Below are positions 6,315 through 14,400 of a stretch of DNA of 22,146 bases, piece after piece. Within the stretch, counting starts at the first letter, position 1. Each line of letters opens with the position of its first letter. Source of the DNA: an uncultured Bacilli bacterium (GTDB taxonomy: Bacteria > Bacillota_I > Bacilli_A > RF39 > UBA660); NCBI GenBank assembly GCA_934183185.1, contig CAKPSO010000022.1:1-22146 (forward strand). The letters run 5' to 3'. The position numbers were made by a program, and so were the translations under genes. The notes under the pieces were generated by a model. That model was not told the origin of the DNA, made no database searches, and was given only the letters and a program-made list of their open reading frames with translations.

Positions 6315-6968
6315 TTATTTTCTCTTTTTAGATTTAACTTTTCTTTTTCTATTCTTTACTACTTTTTCAGATTCTTCTTTATTAACAGTTACCTCTTTCT
6401 CTTGTTGTAAAAATTTTAAATATTCTCTTAATTGTATTATTATAATTTTATCATCTTCAGTTAATTCATTTGATTCTAATGTAGTAATATCGTTTATATA
6501 CTCTCTTAAATTTCCATATCTATGATTTTTAAAACTTTGATATACACTTTTTTGTAATCCATTTAATGAACTAATACTTTTTCTAACTAAATAATCCATT
6601 TTGGAATTAATTTCTGGATCTCCAGACAATGTTATAGAGTAATTTGCATCTTTCATTTCACCTAGCCATGTATAACCATATTGGTCAATATCACAATCAT
6701 ATAAATCATAATTTGAATTAATTATATTATTATCGATATCTATTAATGGTTCTATTTTAGAATTTTTAAATGAAATACCTTTAACAAATTTTTCCCAATT
6801 TTCGAATATAATACAATTTAAACTTTTATAATCTCTAAAATATCCAGTTATCAATGTTTGATTTTCATAAACAATTCCTTCAACATAAAAATCTTTTTTT
6901 ACATTAATATATGCATATAGTTCATTATTCTTTGTTATTATAAAACTTCTATTTTTTAACGTTTTCAT
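6315..6968 (-). CDS. Hypothetical protein with basic C-terminal tail
   Basis: 217 residues from the ATG at 6968, preceded by AAGGAAAAGTT; an upstream TTG is less likely. Not recognised. The N-terminal half looks beta-rich (SFIITKNNELYAYINVKKDF, EGIVYENQTLITGYF, SLNCIIFENWEKF) with two short acidic segments, then GYTWLGEMKDANYSITLSG. The C-terminal half is helical (LRKSISSL-type, LREYLKFLQQEKE) and ends in an extremely basic stretch (KNRKRKVKSKKRK) that could bind nucleic acid or membrane. No signal peptide. It begins 30 bases after the HD-gene stop and is probably co-transcribed with it. Pairing with nucleotide-acting enzymes hints at a sensor or adaptor, but that is inference. Confidence 0.65.
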   Translation of the reverse strand: MKTLKNRSFIITKNNELYAYINVKKDFYVEGIVYENQTLITGYFRDYKSLNCIIFENWEKFVKGISFKNSKIEPLIDIDNNIINSNYDLYDCDIDQYGYTWLGEMKDANYSITLSGDPEINSKMDYLVRKSISSLNGLQKSVYQSFKNHRYGNLREYINDITTLESNELTEDDKIIIIQLREYLKFLQQEKEVTVNKEESEKVVKNRKRKVKSKKRK

Positions 6969-6998
6969 AACTTTTCCTTCATATATAATCAATGCTTT

Positions 6999-8288
6999 CT
7001 ATTTTTTATTTGAAACTAACTTCTTTACTGGTTCTTCTTGCTCTTTTGTATCTTCATCTAAAATACTCGTATCTAATAACTTTTCGTAATCTTGTAATTG
7101 TTTTATTATAAATTCTTTTGTTAATTCAGGCCCAGTTTCAACTTGTGAACATGTTTCTATTGTTAATTTACCATTTTTTAAATTTTCTATAAATTGTTTC
7201 ATAAAACTACTTGAATTACTTATGCCAATTCTTATATTTCTTTTATCAAAATTTATACCTGGTAAATATACATATTTATCTGAAGTGTACAGTAAGTTAC
7301 TTTCGATATAATATTTAGATAAATCATCTAGTTTTGATATTCTACCATATTTATTACTTGTACTAACTAAAGGATCTATATATCTTACCTTTGAAGGATG
7401 ATTTACTGAATATGTATTTTCTGGTCTTGTATCGGATAAACATACATGTTGTGATAAAGCCCATATATTAAATATGTTCCCGTATTCGCTATTCTTAATT
7501 AATTCAATTACTTCTGATTCTTTCATATTATATAAATCATCTATCGTAATTTCATCTTGTTCATTTAATCTTTTTATAATATCTGCAAGTAATTGCATTG
7601 AATATATAGTCCTATCTTCCCTATAAATAATTGATAATTTACTAGTAATTTCCACAAATTTTCTTGCTTGTTCTAAATCTTCAAATCCAAGTTCAATTAT
7701 TCCATCTTCATTTGTAAAATTACTTGTTACACTTTGATAAATTAATTTAATAGTATTAAAATCAACTAATCCATAAGTAAAATACATATTTGATAAAGAA
7801 TATTCAAATCTATCTGATGATAATCTTGGAGTATCATTATCTGCTATTGGATATATTTTATAATCATATATTTCATCTACTAAAATATTATCTCTTTCTA
7901 GTAATTTCATCACTTTTTCATCATTTTTTATTATTTTTTTTGTTTTCTTCTCAGTAGATTCTTGATTAACATAATCACCATTCATAAAATCTATTGAATG
8001 TTTAAATACAGGTGTAGCTACATCATGAAATAATCCTGATAAAGTAACTTTCTTATCATGAGTGTAATGCCAGCAAATAAGTGCTACTGCTATTGAATGA
8101 TCTAAACTTGAAAAGAAAACTCTATTCTTAAAAAGATTAGAATAATATGTACCACAAGTAACTGAAATATATTGTTGTTTAAGTAAACTTGGTGTATTTA
8201 TATATTCCCTTAACCATTCCGGAAAATTTGGTTCTAATAATTCAAAATATTCTTTCTTTTCTTTACTTACCATATTTAAATAATCCAT
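6999..8288 (-). CDS. HD-domain phosphohydrolase (dNTPase-like)
   Basis: 429 residues. The metal-binding HD signature is complete: His64 in SLDHSIAVAL, His88-Asp89 in LSGLFHDVATPVFKHSID, and Asp159 in LSSDRFEYSLSN. The SxDRxxY motif and the HDxxxPxFxH segment resemble SAMHD1/dGTPase/YwfO-type HD enzymes, which hydrolyse dNTPs or related nucleotides. The region after about residue 170 has no clear relative, and the C-terminal 30 residues are acidic then lysine-rich. GAGG lies eight bases before the ATG. It is the first gene of the leftward cluster and lies just inside the right-hand mobile-element remnant. The exact substrate cannot be told; phosphohydrolysis of other nucleotides is possible. 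Confidence 0.82.
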   Translation of the reverse strand: MDYLNMVSKEKKEYFELLEPNFPEWLREYINTPSLLKQQYISVTCGTYYSNLFKNRVFFSSLDHSIAVALICWHYTHDKKVTLSGLFHDVATPVFKHSIDFMNGDYVNQESTEKKTKKIIKNDEKVMKLLERDNILVDEIYDYKIYPIADNDTPRLSSDRFEYSLSNMYFTYGLVDFNTIKLIYQSVTSNFTNEDGIIELGFEDLEQARKFVEITSKLSIIYREDRTIYSMQLLADIIKRLNEQDEITIDDLYNMKESEVIELIKNSEYGNIFNIWALSQHVCLSDTRPENTYSVNHPSKVRYIDPLVSTSNKYGRISKLDDLSKYYIESNLLYTSDKYVYLPGINFDKRNIRIGISNSSSFMKQFIENLKNGKLTIETCSQVETGPELTKEFIIKQLQDYEKLLDTSILDEDTKEQEEPVKKLVSNKK

Positions 8289-8309
8289 AATATCATCCTC
8301 ATCTTCTAA

Positions 8310-8621
8310 AGTGTATCAAATTTATTAGCACTCTTAACTTATGTAATTAAAAATAAAGAAGTTGAATCTACTATATCTGATTTACTAGTTCAATTAAAAA
8401 TATTTATTGATCCATCGGTATTAGGAAAATTAATATCGAGAAATAAAAAATTATTAGAAAGTTTAGGTCTTTATATTGAAGATAAAAGAACATCTGATAA
8501 AAGATTATATAAATTTATATATATTGAACCAGATAATTTAGTAGATGATTCCATTTTTAATCAAAATAATTTAGAAAATACTAATAGTTTTATAGCAAAG
8601 GAGGAAAATAATGGCTACTAA
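8310..8621 (+). pseudogene. C-terminal remnant of a winged-helix mobile-element protein
   Basis: An open frame without a start codon (in-frame TAA at 8307-8309), about 103 codons ending TAC TAA at 8621. It reads SNLLALLTYVIKNKEVES, then TISDLLVQLKIFIDPS, VLGKLISRNKKLLESLGL and KRTSDKRLYKFIYIEPDN. The helix-turn-helix-wing pattern is like the C-terminal DNA-binding domain of phage or ICE primase/replication proteins. It overlaps the integrase N-terminal gene by 11 bases with an AAAGGAGGAAAAT ribosome site inside it, so these were once consecutive operon genes. The upstream part has been lost and replaced by the leftward cluster. The identity of the parent protein is inference. Confidence 0.6.
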
Positions 8622-8949
8622 ACTATTAGATAAAAAAGATTGGACTACAGATGGTCGTAAATGGATATTTTATGACTATATAAAGAATTTAGATGGAACT
8701 AGAAGAAAATATAAGTCGAAGAAGTTTTTCACTAAAACCGAGGCATTACAAGCCGAAAGAGAGTTCCTATTATCAAATACTAATAAAGCAGATAAAAACC
8801 ATAATATGACATTTAAAGAACTTTATACACTATTCTATCAATATAAAGAAGATAAGGTAAAACTTACTACCTTAAAGACTTATCGTGATAGAGAAAAATT
8901 TTTCAAAGACTTAGACAATGTTAAATTAAAAGATTTTAATTACAACAAA
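8611..8949 (+). pseudogene. Tyrosine integrase, N-terminal half only
   Basis: ATG preceded by AAAGGAGG. Residues about 1-55 are an AP2-like arm-DNA-binding domain (GRKWIFYDYIKNLDGTRRKY, then KKFFTKTEALQAEREFL). Residues about 66-111 are the first half of the SAM-like core-binding domain (MTFKELYTLFYQYKED, LTTLKTYRDREKFFKDL). Homology stops near NYNK (about 8948). The frame then runs through the small-RNA terminator to a TAG ending near 9009, adding about 20 meaningless residues. The catalytic domain is missing. The chimeric gene at 1862 carries a catalytic half, but the two do not abut: the second half of the core-binding domain is absent from both. Confidence 0.8.
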
Positions 8950-8968
8950 AATGGAGCCTTTCGGCTCC
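8946..8968 (-). terminator. Terminator of the small RNA (GAAA tetraloop)
   Basis: Minus strand: GGAGCC, loop GAAA, GGCTCC, then ATTTTTGTT. The U-tract side overlaps the broken end of the integrase remnant. Confidence 0.85.
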
Positions 8969-8978
8969 TTCAGGGGGT
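8966..8978. other. att-like core at small-RNA 3' end
   Basis: TTCAGGGGG (8969-8977) is identical to the core at 2746-2754. A wider TCCTTCAGGGGGT here differs by one base from a 13-mer at 11344-11356. The integrase remnant breaks off 20 bases to the left. Assignment as attachment core is inferred from position and repetition. Confidence 0.45.
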
Positions 8979-9047
8979 TTTGGTTGAATTACTCTCACAC
9001 TTTAGTTAGTGAGAGCACCATGCGTGAAGTTACCTCCACGCATTATA

Positions 9048-9076
9048 ATCATATTATAAATATCAGCATAAGTCAA
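9048..9076 (-). promoter_or_regulatory. Promoter of the small RNA
   Basis: Minus strand: TTGACT (9076-9071, 5 of 6), exactly 17 bases, then TATGAT (9053-9048, 5 of 6). The predicted start is about 9043-9041, at the foot of hairpin 1. Confidence 0.85.
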
Positions 9077-9099
9077 TAGATTTTCTCATGCAAAATAAA

Positions 9100-9132
9100 T
9101 TATTTTTTTCTTATTTTTTTCTTATTTTTTTC
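9100..9132. repeat. Three perfect 11-bp tandem repeats
   Basis: TTATTTTTTTC is repeated three times without change between the recG stop and the small-RNA promoter. On the minus strand this is A-rich (GAAAAAAATAA) and so could not act as a U-tract there. It may be slippage-prone or act as an upstream A-tract for the small-RNA promoter. Confidence 0.85.
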
Positions 9133-9136
9133 TTGC

Positions 9137-11131
9137 CTAATTATGTATAATTGACTCAATTAATTTTTCCTTTAGGTCATCATTATCACTACTAGTATTT
9201 AGGAGATATTCATGTGAATCTTTCTTAGCTTGAATTAATATTTTATAATCTTGTTTTAAATTAGCTATTTTAAATGTCATATCTCCGCTCTGTTTAGTTC
9301 CAAATAAATCACCATGGCCTCTTAACTTAAAATCTTCCTCACTAATTTCAAAGCCATCAGTAGTATGTTCCATTATTTCTAGTCTTTTTGTATCTGAATT
9401 GCTTATTAAAATACATTTACTTTCAATATTTCCCCTACCTACTCTTCCTCTTAATTGATGTAGAGTAGAAAGTCCAAATCTATTAGCATCAAAAATAACC
9501 ATCATACTAGCATTTGGTACATCAACACCAACTTCAATTACAGTAGTACTTATTAAAATTTGAATTTTATTTTGTTTGAACTCGTTCATAATTAAGTCCT
9601 TAGCACCACTTACCATTTTGCCGTGAACGATATCTATTTTATATTTACTGCCAAATGCTAATTTCATCTTATCACGTAGTTCTAAAACAGTCATTAGATC
9701 TGAATTTTCAGTTTCTTCTATAAGTGGAGCTATTACATAAATCTGATGTTTATTCTTTAACTCTTCATTCATCATTTCTAATACATCACGTATTTGCTTA
9801 TCACTTTTAACATAAGTTTTAACTGGTATTCTTCCTTTTGGCATTTCTTTTATGATAGAAACATCCATATCCCCATAAATAGTTAAAGCATAAGTTCTTG
9901 GTATTGGTGTTGCACTCATATATAAAATATCTGGAAGTTTACCTTTACTATTTAATAATGCTCTTTGATTTACGCCAAAACGATGTTGTTCATCAGTTAT
10001 AACTAATCCCAGATTTTTATAAATTACTTCTTCTTGAATTAATGTATGAGTACCTATAACCATATCTATTTCACCGTTAGCTAGTCTCTTATAGATATTC
10101 TGTTTTTCTTTTTTAGTCTGACTTCCCTTTAATAGCTCAATAGATAGATTCATACCAGAAAATAATTCAACGATATTATTATAATGCTGTGTAGCTAATA
10201 TCTCAGTAGGCGCCATTAAAGCACTTTGATAGCCACTTAAATAATTTAAATACATAGCTATTATAGCTACAATAGTTTTACCACTACCTACATCACCCTG
10301 TAGCAATCTATTCATTCTTGATGATTTATTCATATCTTCATATATTTCCCATACTGCATTTTTTTGATCAGTAGTTAGTTCAAATGGTAACTTTTCAAAT
10401 AATTCAAGCACCGAATTCTTTGGTATATCACGTTTAATACCTGTTCTTTCTTTTTTATGCTGTTCTTTTAAATAATTTATTTTAAACATAAACGAAAATA
10501 ATTCTTCATACTTTAAACGTATTTGAGCTTCTTTTAATTTTTCTAATGTAGGAGGATTATGTACAATATTTAGAGCAGTTTTTTTATTAGAAAAATGATA
10601 TTTATTTTGATAATCAGTAGGTATATAATCAGTTATATTTTTTCCATTCATTAGTAATGCTGTATTGATGTAAGTAGACATATTTTTATTAGTTAAGCCA
10701 CTAGTACAGTGGTATACCGGTTCTATTTTAGCTTGATTATTCAATAAACCGAATTTTATATCAGATGCTGTTATTATATTCTTTTTACTATCATACTTAC
10801 CTATTACTATAACATTAGTACCAATAGTTAGGTTACTTTTCATAAATGCCCTATTAAATATAGATACTCCTACTATACCAGTAGTAGTAACTAAACGAAA
10901 ATTAAGTTTATTTAATCCTGCTTTAAATCTTAACAAAATTGGTATACTTTCTACTTTTCCATCTATGATAACTTTGTCATCTGGAGTAACTTTACTTAGA
11001 TCACTTTGTTTTAAAATATCATATCTAAATGGATAATGTGTTACTAAATCATCAATAGTACTTATTCCAATCTTATTTAGTAATGATAAGGCTTTAGGAC
11101 CAATCCCTTTTACATTTGATACATCTGACAT
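9137..11131 (-). CDS. recG: ATP-dependent DNA helicase RecG
   Basis: 664 residues from the ATG at 11131, close to the normal length. RecG remodels stalled replication forks and Holliday junctions in the cytoplasm. The N-terminal wedge/OB region starts with the helix-hairpin-helix VKGIGPKALSLLNKIGI, followed by LVTHYPFRY. The superfamily 2 helicase motifs are all visible: LLQGDVGSGKT (Walker A), APTEILATQH (Ia), DEQHRFG (II), SATPIPRT (III), a motif V stretch VIEVGVDVPNA and QLRGRVGRG (VI). The C-terminal HGDLFGTKQSG is a RecG hallmark. An ATG eight codons upstream (11155) abuts the -10 box and would lie before the transcription start, so 11131 is preferred. Confidence 0.97.
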   Translation of the reverse strand: MSDVSNVKGIGPKALSLLNKIGISTIDDLVTHYPFRYDILKQSDLSKVTPDDKVIIDGKVESIPILLRFKAGLNKLNFRLVTTTGIVGVSIFNRAFMKSNLTIGTNVIVIGKYDSKKNIITASDIKFGLLNNQAKIEPVYHCTSGLTNKNMSTYINTALLMNGKNITDYIPTDYQNKYHFSNKKTALNIVHNPPTLEKLKEAQIRLKYEELFSFMFKINYLKEQHKKERTGIKRDIPKNSVLELFEKLPFELTTDQKNAVWEIYEDMNKSSRMNRLLQGDVGSGKTIVAIIAMYLNYLSGYQSALMAPTEILATQHYNNIVELFSGMNLSIELLKGSQTKKEKQNIYKRLANGEIDMVIGTHTLIQEEVIYKNLGLVITDEQHRFGVNQRALLNSKGKLPDILYMSATPIPRTYALTIYGDMDVSIIKEMPKGRIPVKTYVKSDKQIRDVLEMMNEELKNKHQIYVIAPLIEETENSDLMTVLELRDKMKLAFGSKYKIDIVHGKMVSGAKDLIMNEFKQNKIQILISTTVIEVGVDVPNASMMVIFDANRFGLSTLHQLRGRVGRGNIESKCILISNSDTKRLEIMEHTTDGFEISEEDFKLRGHGDLFGTKQSGDMTFKIANLKQDYKILIQAKKDSHEYLLNTSSDNDDLKEKLIESIIHN

Positions 11132-11155
11132 ACTACCACGCTCATTTCTAGGCAT

Positions 11156-11164
11156 ATTATAACA
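11156..11164 (-). promoter_or_regulatory. recG promoter (extended -10)
   Basis: Minus strand TGTTATAAT: a perfect -10 with the extended TGn motif and a poor -35 (TTTATG). Transcription would start about 11150, giving a leader of roughly 20 bases to the ATG at 11131. Confidence 0.65.
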
Positions 11165-11234
11165 TAAAAGTATTTTTTCATAAAGAAAAAAGTAGTTTAT
11201 TAAAAAAAATATTTCATTATTTTTACAAAAATAG

Positions 11235-11263
11235 TTGACATTTTAGACCTTTTCGATTAGTAT
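11235..11263 (+). promoter_or_regulatory. Promoter of the recG-nifJ intergenic RNA
   Basis: A perfect TTGACA (11235-11240), 17 bases, then TAGTAT (11258-11263). An overlapping TATAAA at 11261 has a 20-base spacer. It faces away from recG into a stretch with no protein gene. Confidence 0.6.
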
Positions 11264-11267
11264 AAAC

Positions 11268-11364
11268 ATCACCAATTCGATTATGGCGAATTGGTCGCTA
11301 GTATCACACTAGCCAACCCCTTTTTATTCTTTTTATGGGACTGTCCTACAGGGGGTGCAGTCCC
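11268..11364 (+). ncRNA. Candidate structured RNA between recG and nifJ
   Basis: Downstream of a good promoter come three stem-loops. P1 is a perfect 8 bp, CCAATTCG (11272-11279) with CGAATTGG (11287-11294). P2 is GCTAGT (11297-11302) with ACTAGC (11308-11313), followed by CAACCCCTTTTTATTCTTTTT, which is terminator-like. P3 is GGGACTG (11337-11343) with CAGTCCC (11358-11364), whose 14-base loop contains CAGGGGGT. TTGG of P1 can instead extend P2 by pairing with CCAA, so P1 and the long terminator compete. ACCCC after P2 can pair with GGGGT in the P3 loop. Stable short RNA or attenuator are both possible. No known family is recognised. Confidence 0.5.
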
Positions 11365-11379
11365 TAATTTATGCATTTT

Positions 11380-11411
11380 AAAAGAAGAAGTTTTAGTTAG
11401 CTTCTTCTTTT
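11380..11411. terminator. Bidirectional terminator at the nifJ 3' end
   Basis: A perfect 11-bp stem (AAAAGAAGAAG at 11380-11390 and its complement at 11401-11411) with a 10-base loop. The T-run is on the right for plus-strand transcripts and on the left for nifJ. The loop contains the nifJ stop codon. Confidence 0.6.
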
Positions 11412-14400
11412 TTGTTATTCTCTGACTGTTCTGCTAGACCTACGTAATAATTATATCTTTCAATAGCATTTATACGATTCTGTTCTAGTAGTTCATGATA
11501 CTTTTCAGGATTTATTTTCTTCAACATACGGTAACGATCTTCACCAGCAATAAATTCAAAATATCTACTAAAATCAGGTTTAGCATCTAGCTTAAATTCT
11601 TTTGTATCTGGATTATAATGGAATAAAGGATAATATCCCGTTTCTACTGCTTTCTTTTCTTCCTGAATAGTTGATTCCATACCAGTTAAAATTCCCTGTG
11701 ATATACATGGTGCATAGGCTAATATAATTGATGGGCCATTATACTGTTCTGCTTCTTTTAATACATTAATTGTATGTTGCATATTTGAACCCATAGCTAT
11801 ACTTCCAACGTATGCATGAGGATAAGTTAGAGCTATTTTAGCTAAATCTTTTTTAGCTACTTCTTTTCCTTTAGCTGTAAACTTAGCTATACTTCCTATC
11901 TTACTTGATTTAGATGATTGACCACCGGTATTTGAATATACTTCGGTATCAAGTACTAAAATATTTACATTTTCATGGTTAGCTAAAACATGATCTATAC
12001 CAGAAAAACCTATATCATATGCCCAACCATCACCGCCAACTATCCAAATTGATTTTGGTTTAATGTAATCCTTTAGTTCTTTTAATTCATCAATACTAGT
12101 ATTATCTATTATTTCGTATAACTTATTAGCGGTGTCATTATTTATTTCATTTACATAATTAGTGTAGATATCTTTTTCTTTTTCAGCTATTTTGTCAATG
12201 TTACTATTAATTAGGTTAATTATTCTATTTTTTACTGTTTTATCAGCTATTTTCATACCATATCCATATTCAGCATTATCTTCAAATAATGAATTAGCCC
12301 ATGGTACTGAGTAAGCAGTAGTTGGTAATGATGCAGCATAAATAGATGAGCATCCTGTAGCATTACTAATTACTAGATTGTCTCCAAATAATTGAGTTAA
12401 TAATTTTAAATATGGCGTTTCTCCACAACCAGCACAGGCACCAGAAAACTCAAATTTTGGTTTAACAAACTGGCTTCCTTTGACTGTAGTTATTGGCATA
12501 ACTTTCTTTTCTGTTACATGATTAAATAGGTATTCATATGATTCTTTTTTAGTTTTCTTTAACTCTTCCATTTTTTCTATAAATAGAGCTTTTTCACCTT
12601 TTTTACCAGGGCATATATTTATACATAACTTACATCCAGTACAATCGGGTAAGCTAATACCAATAGTAAACTTTAAGTTTTCACCTTTAATATTAGCATC
12701 TAGTAAATCTTCTTTTAATGATTCTGGTGCATTAGCTACTTCTTCTTCATTTAGTAAGAATGGCCTAATAACGGCATGTGGGCAAACAAATGAGCACATA
12801 TTACACTGAATACAATTTTTTGGTAGATATTTTGGCCCAATATCTGAAATATTTCTTTTTTCTTGTCTAGATAATCCTGCATCAAAAGTACCATCTTCAT
12901 ATTTTAGAAAATCGCTTACCTTTAAATTGTCACCTCTACCACTGGAAATCACACTAAATATATTACTATCTGTTTCTTCTTCTATTTCCTCTTTAGTAGT
13001 TTTAGGTAAATCAATTAAAGTTAAGTATGATAGTGACTGATCAATAGCATTTATATTTTTTGTTACAAGATCGTTACCTTTATTTTTAAATTTATTTTCT
13101 AGATCTTCTTTTATCTTTTCTATAGCGAAATCAAAATCCATTATATGTCCAACTTTAAATAGTATAGTTTCCATTATTGAACTAATTTTATGATCTAGTC
13201 CGACTTCTTTAGCTAATTTAAAGGCATCTATTGTGTAGAATCTAATATTTCTTTCTACTAAAATATTATAATCATGATTAGATAATTCTTTTAAAATATC
13301 ATCTTTATTTTTATCTGTATTTAATACAAATATTCCATTATTTTTAATATTATCTAACATTTTAAAACTCTTTAAATATGACTCTTTAGTACACATTACT
13401 AGGCTTGGTTTTTCAACATAGTAAGAGGCATGTATAGGATTTTTCCCAAATCTTAGATGTGATTTAGTTACTCCACCTGATTTTTTAGAATCATATTGGA
13501 AGTATCCTTGTACGTAAGCGTTTGTATAATTACCTGTTATTTTCATAAGATCCTTACTAGCACTTACCATACCATCTGAACCGTAACCGTAAATTAGAAA
13601 TTCTACTGTCCTATTTCCTAATACTATTTGAGATGGGGTTAGGCTCTTATTAGTAATATCATCAACAATTCCGATAGTAAAATCATGCTTAGCATCTTTT
13701 TCGTTAAGATAATCATAGACAGCTTTAATATCACTAGGAGTAGTATTCTTACTTGATAAACCATATCTTCCACCAATAACTTTTATATTACGATTACTGT
13801 TACTAATTACTCCTGTTACATCTAGATAAAGTGGTTCCCCTAATGAGCCTGGTTCTTTAGTACGATCTAATACCGCTATTTTTTCCGTGGTAATAGGTAT
13901 AACATTTAATAGATATTTAGCTGAAAAAGGTCTATATAAATGTACTTCTATAAGTCCTACTTCTTCATCTTTTTCATTCATAGCATCTACTACTTCACGA
14001 ATAGTCTCACATACTGAACCCATGGCTACAATTACTCTATTAGCAGTTTTACTTCCATAGTAATTAAATGGTTTATAGTCTTCACCAGTTAAATTATTTA
14101 TTTCTTTCATGTAATCATTAACAATATCAGGTAGAGCATCATAATAACGATTTCTAACTTCTGTCATTTGAAAGTATATATCATCATTTTGAGTTGTTCC
14201 TCTAATTACTGCATGTTCTGGGTTTAAGGCATTTTTTCTAAACTTATCTAGGGCATTTTTATCAATTAAATCTTTTAATTTATCTGTATCTATTAAGCGA
14301 ACTTTCTGTAGTTCATGGCTAGTTCTAAAACCATCAAAGAAATTAACAAATGGTACTCTTCCCTTTATTGCTGATAAATGAGCAACTCCTGTTAAATCCA

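Larger units (their letters stand above)
8946..9043 (-). ncRNA. Small structured RNA of about 97 nt, probable integration target
   Basis: A free-standing transcript with its own consensus promoter and intrinsic terminator. Hairpin 1 pairs 9043-9037 with 9026-9020 (ATGCGTG/CACGCAT, 10-base loop). Hairpin 2 pairs 9015-9009 with 8998-8992 (CTCTCAC/GTGAGAG, 10-base loop). A single-stranded CAACCAAAACCCCCTGAA follows, then the terminator. Inside hairpin 1 are a GGAGGT and an ATG that could open an 8-codon peptide (MVLSLTKV, 9021-8995), so a leader-peptide or attenuator role is an alternative. It lies about 94 bases downstream of recG. I do not recognise the family; it does not resemble SRP RNA, tmRNA, 6S RNA or a tRNA. 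Confidence 0.7.

Noticed and set aside
6027..6410. 127-codon plus-strand hydrophobic frame
   Set aside because: It is antisense to the HAD domain and the preceding gene, whose motifs are clear. The Ser/Phe/Ile-rich content is typical of a shadow frame.
8950..9009. Last ~20 codons of the integrase N-terminal frame
   Set aside because: These codons read through the small-RNA terminator and hairpin 2 in antisense and have no integrase homology; they are an accident of fusion.
8946..9043. Small RNA as SRP (4.5S), tmRNA or a known riboswitch
   Set aside because: It lacks the GGAA-capped SRP helix, the tmRNA tRNA-like ends, and the conserved cores of the preQ1, fluoride, ZTP or SAM riboswitches as far as I can judge by eye.
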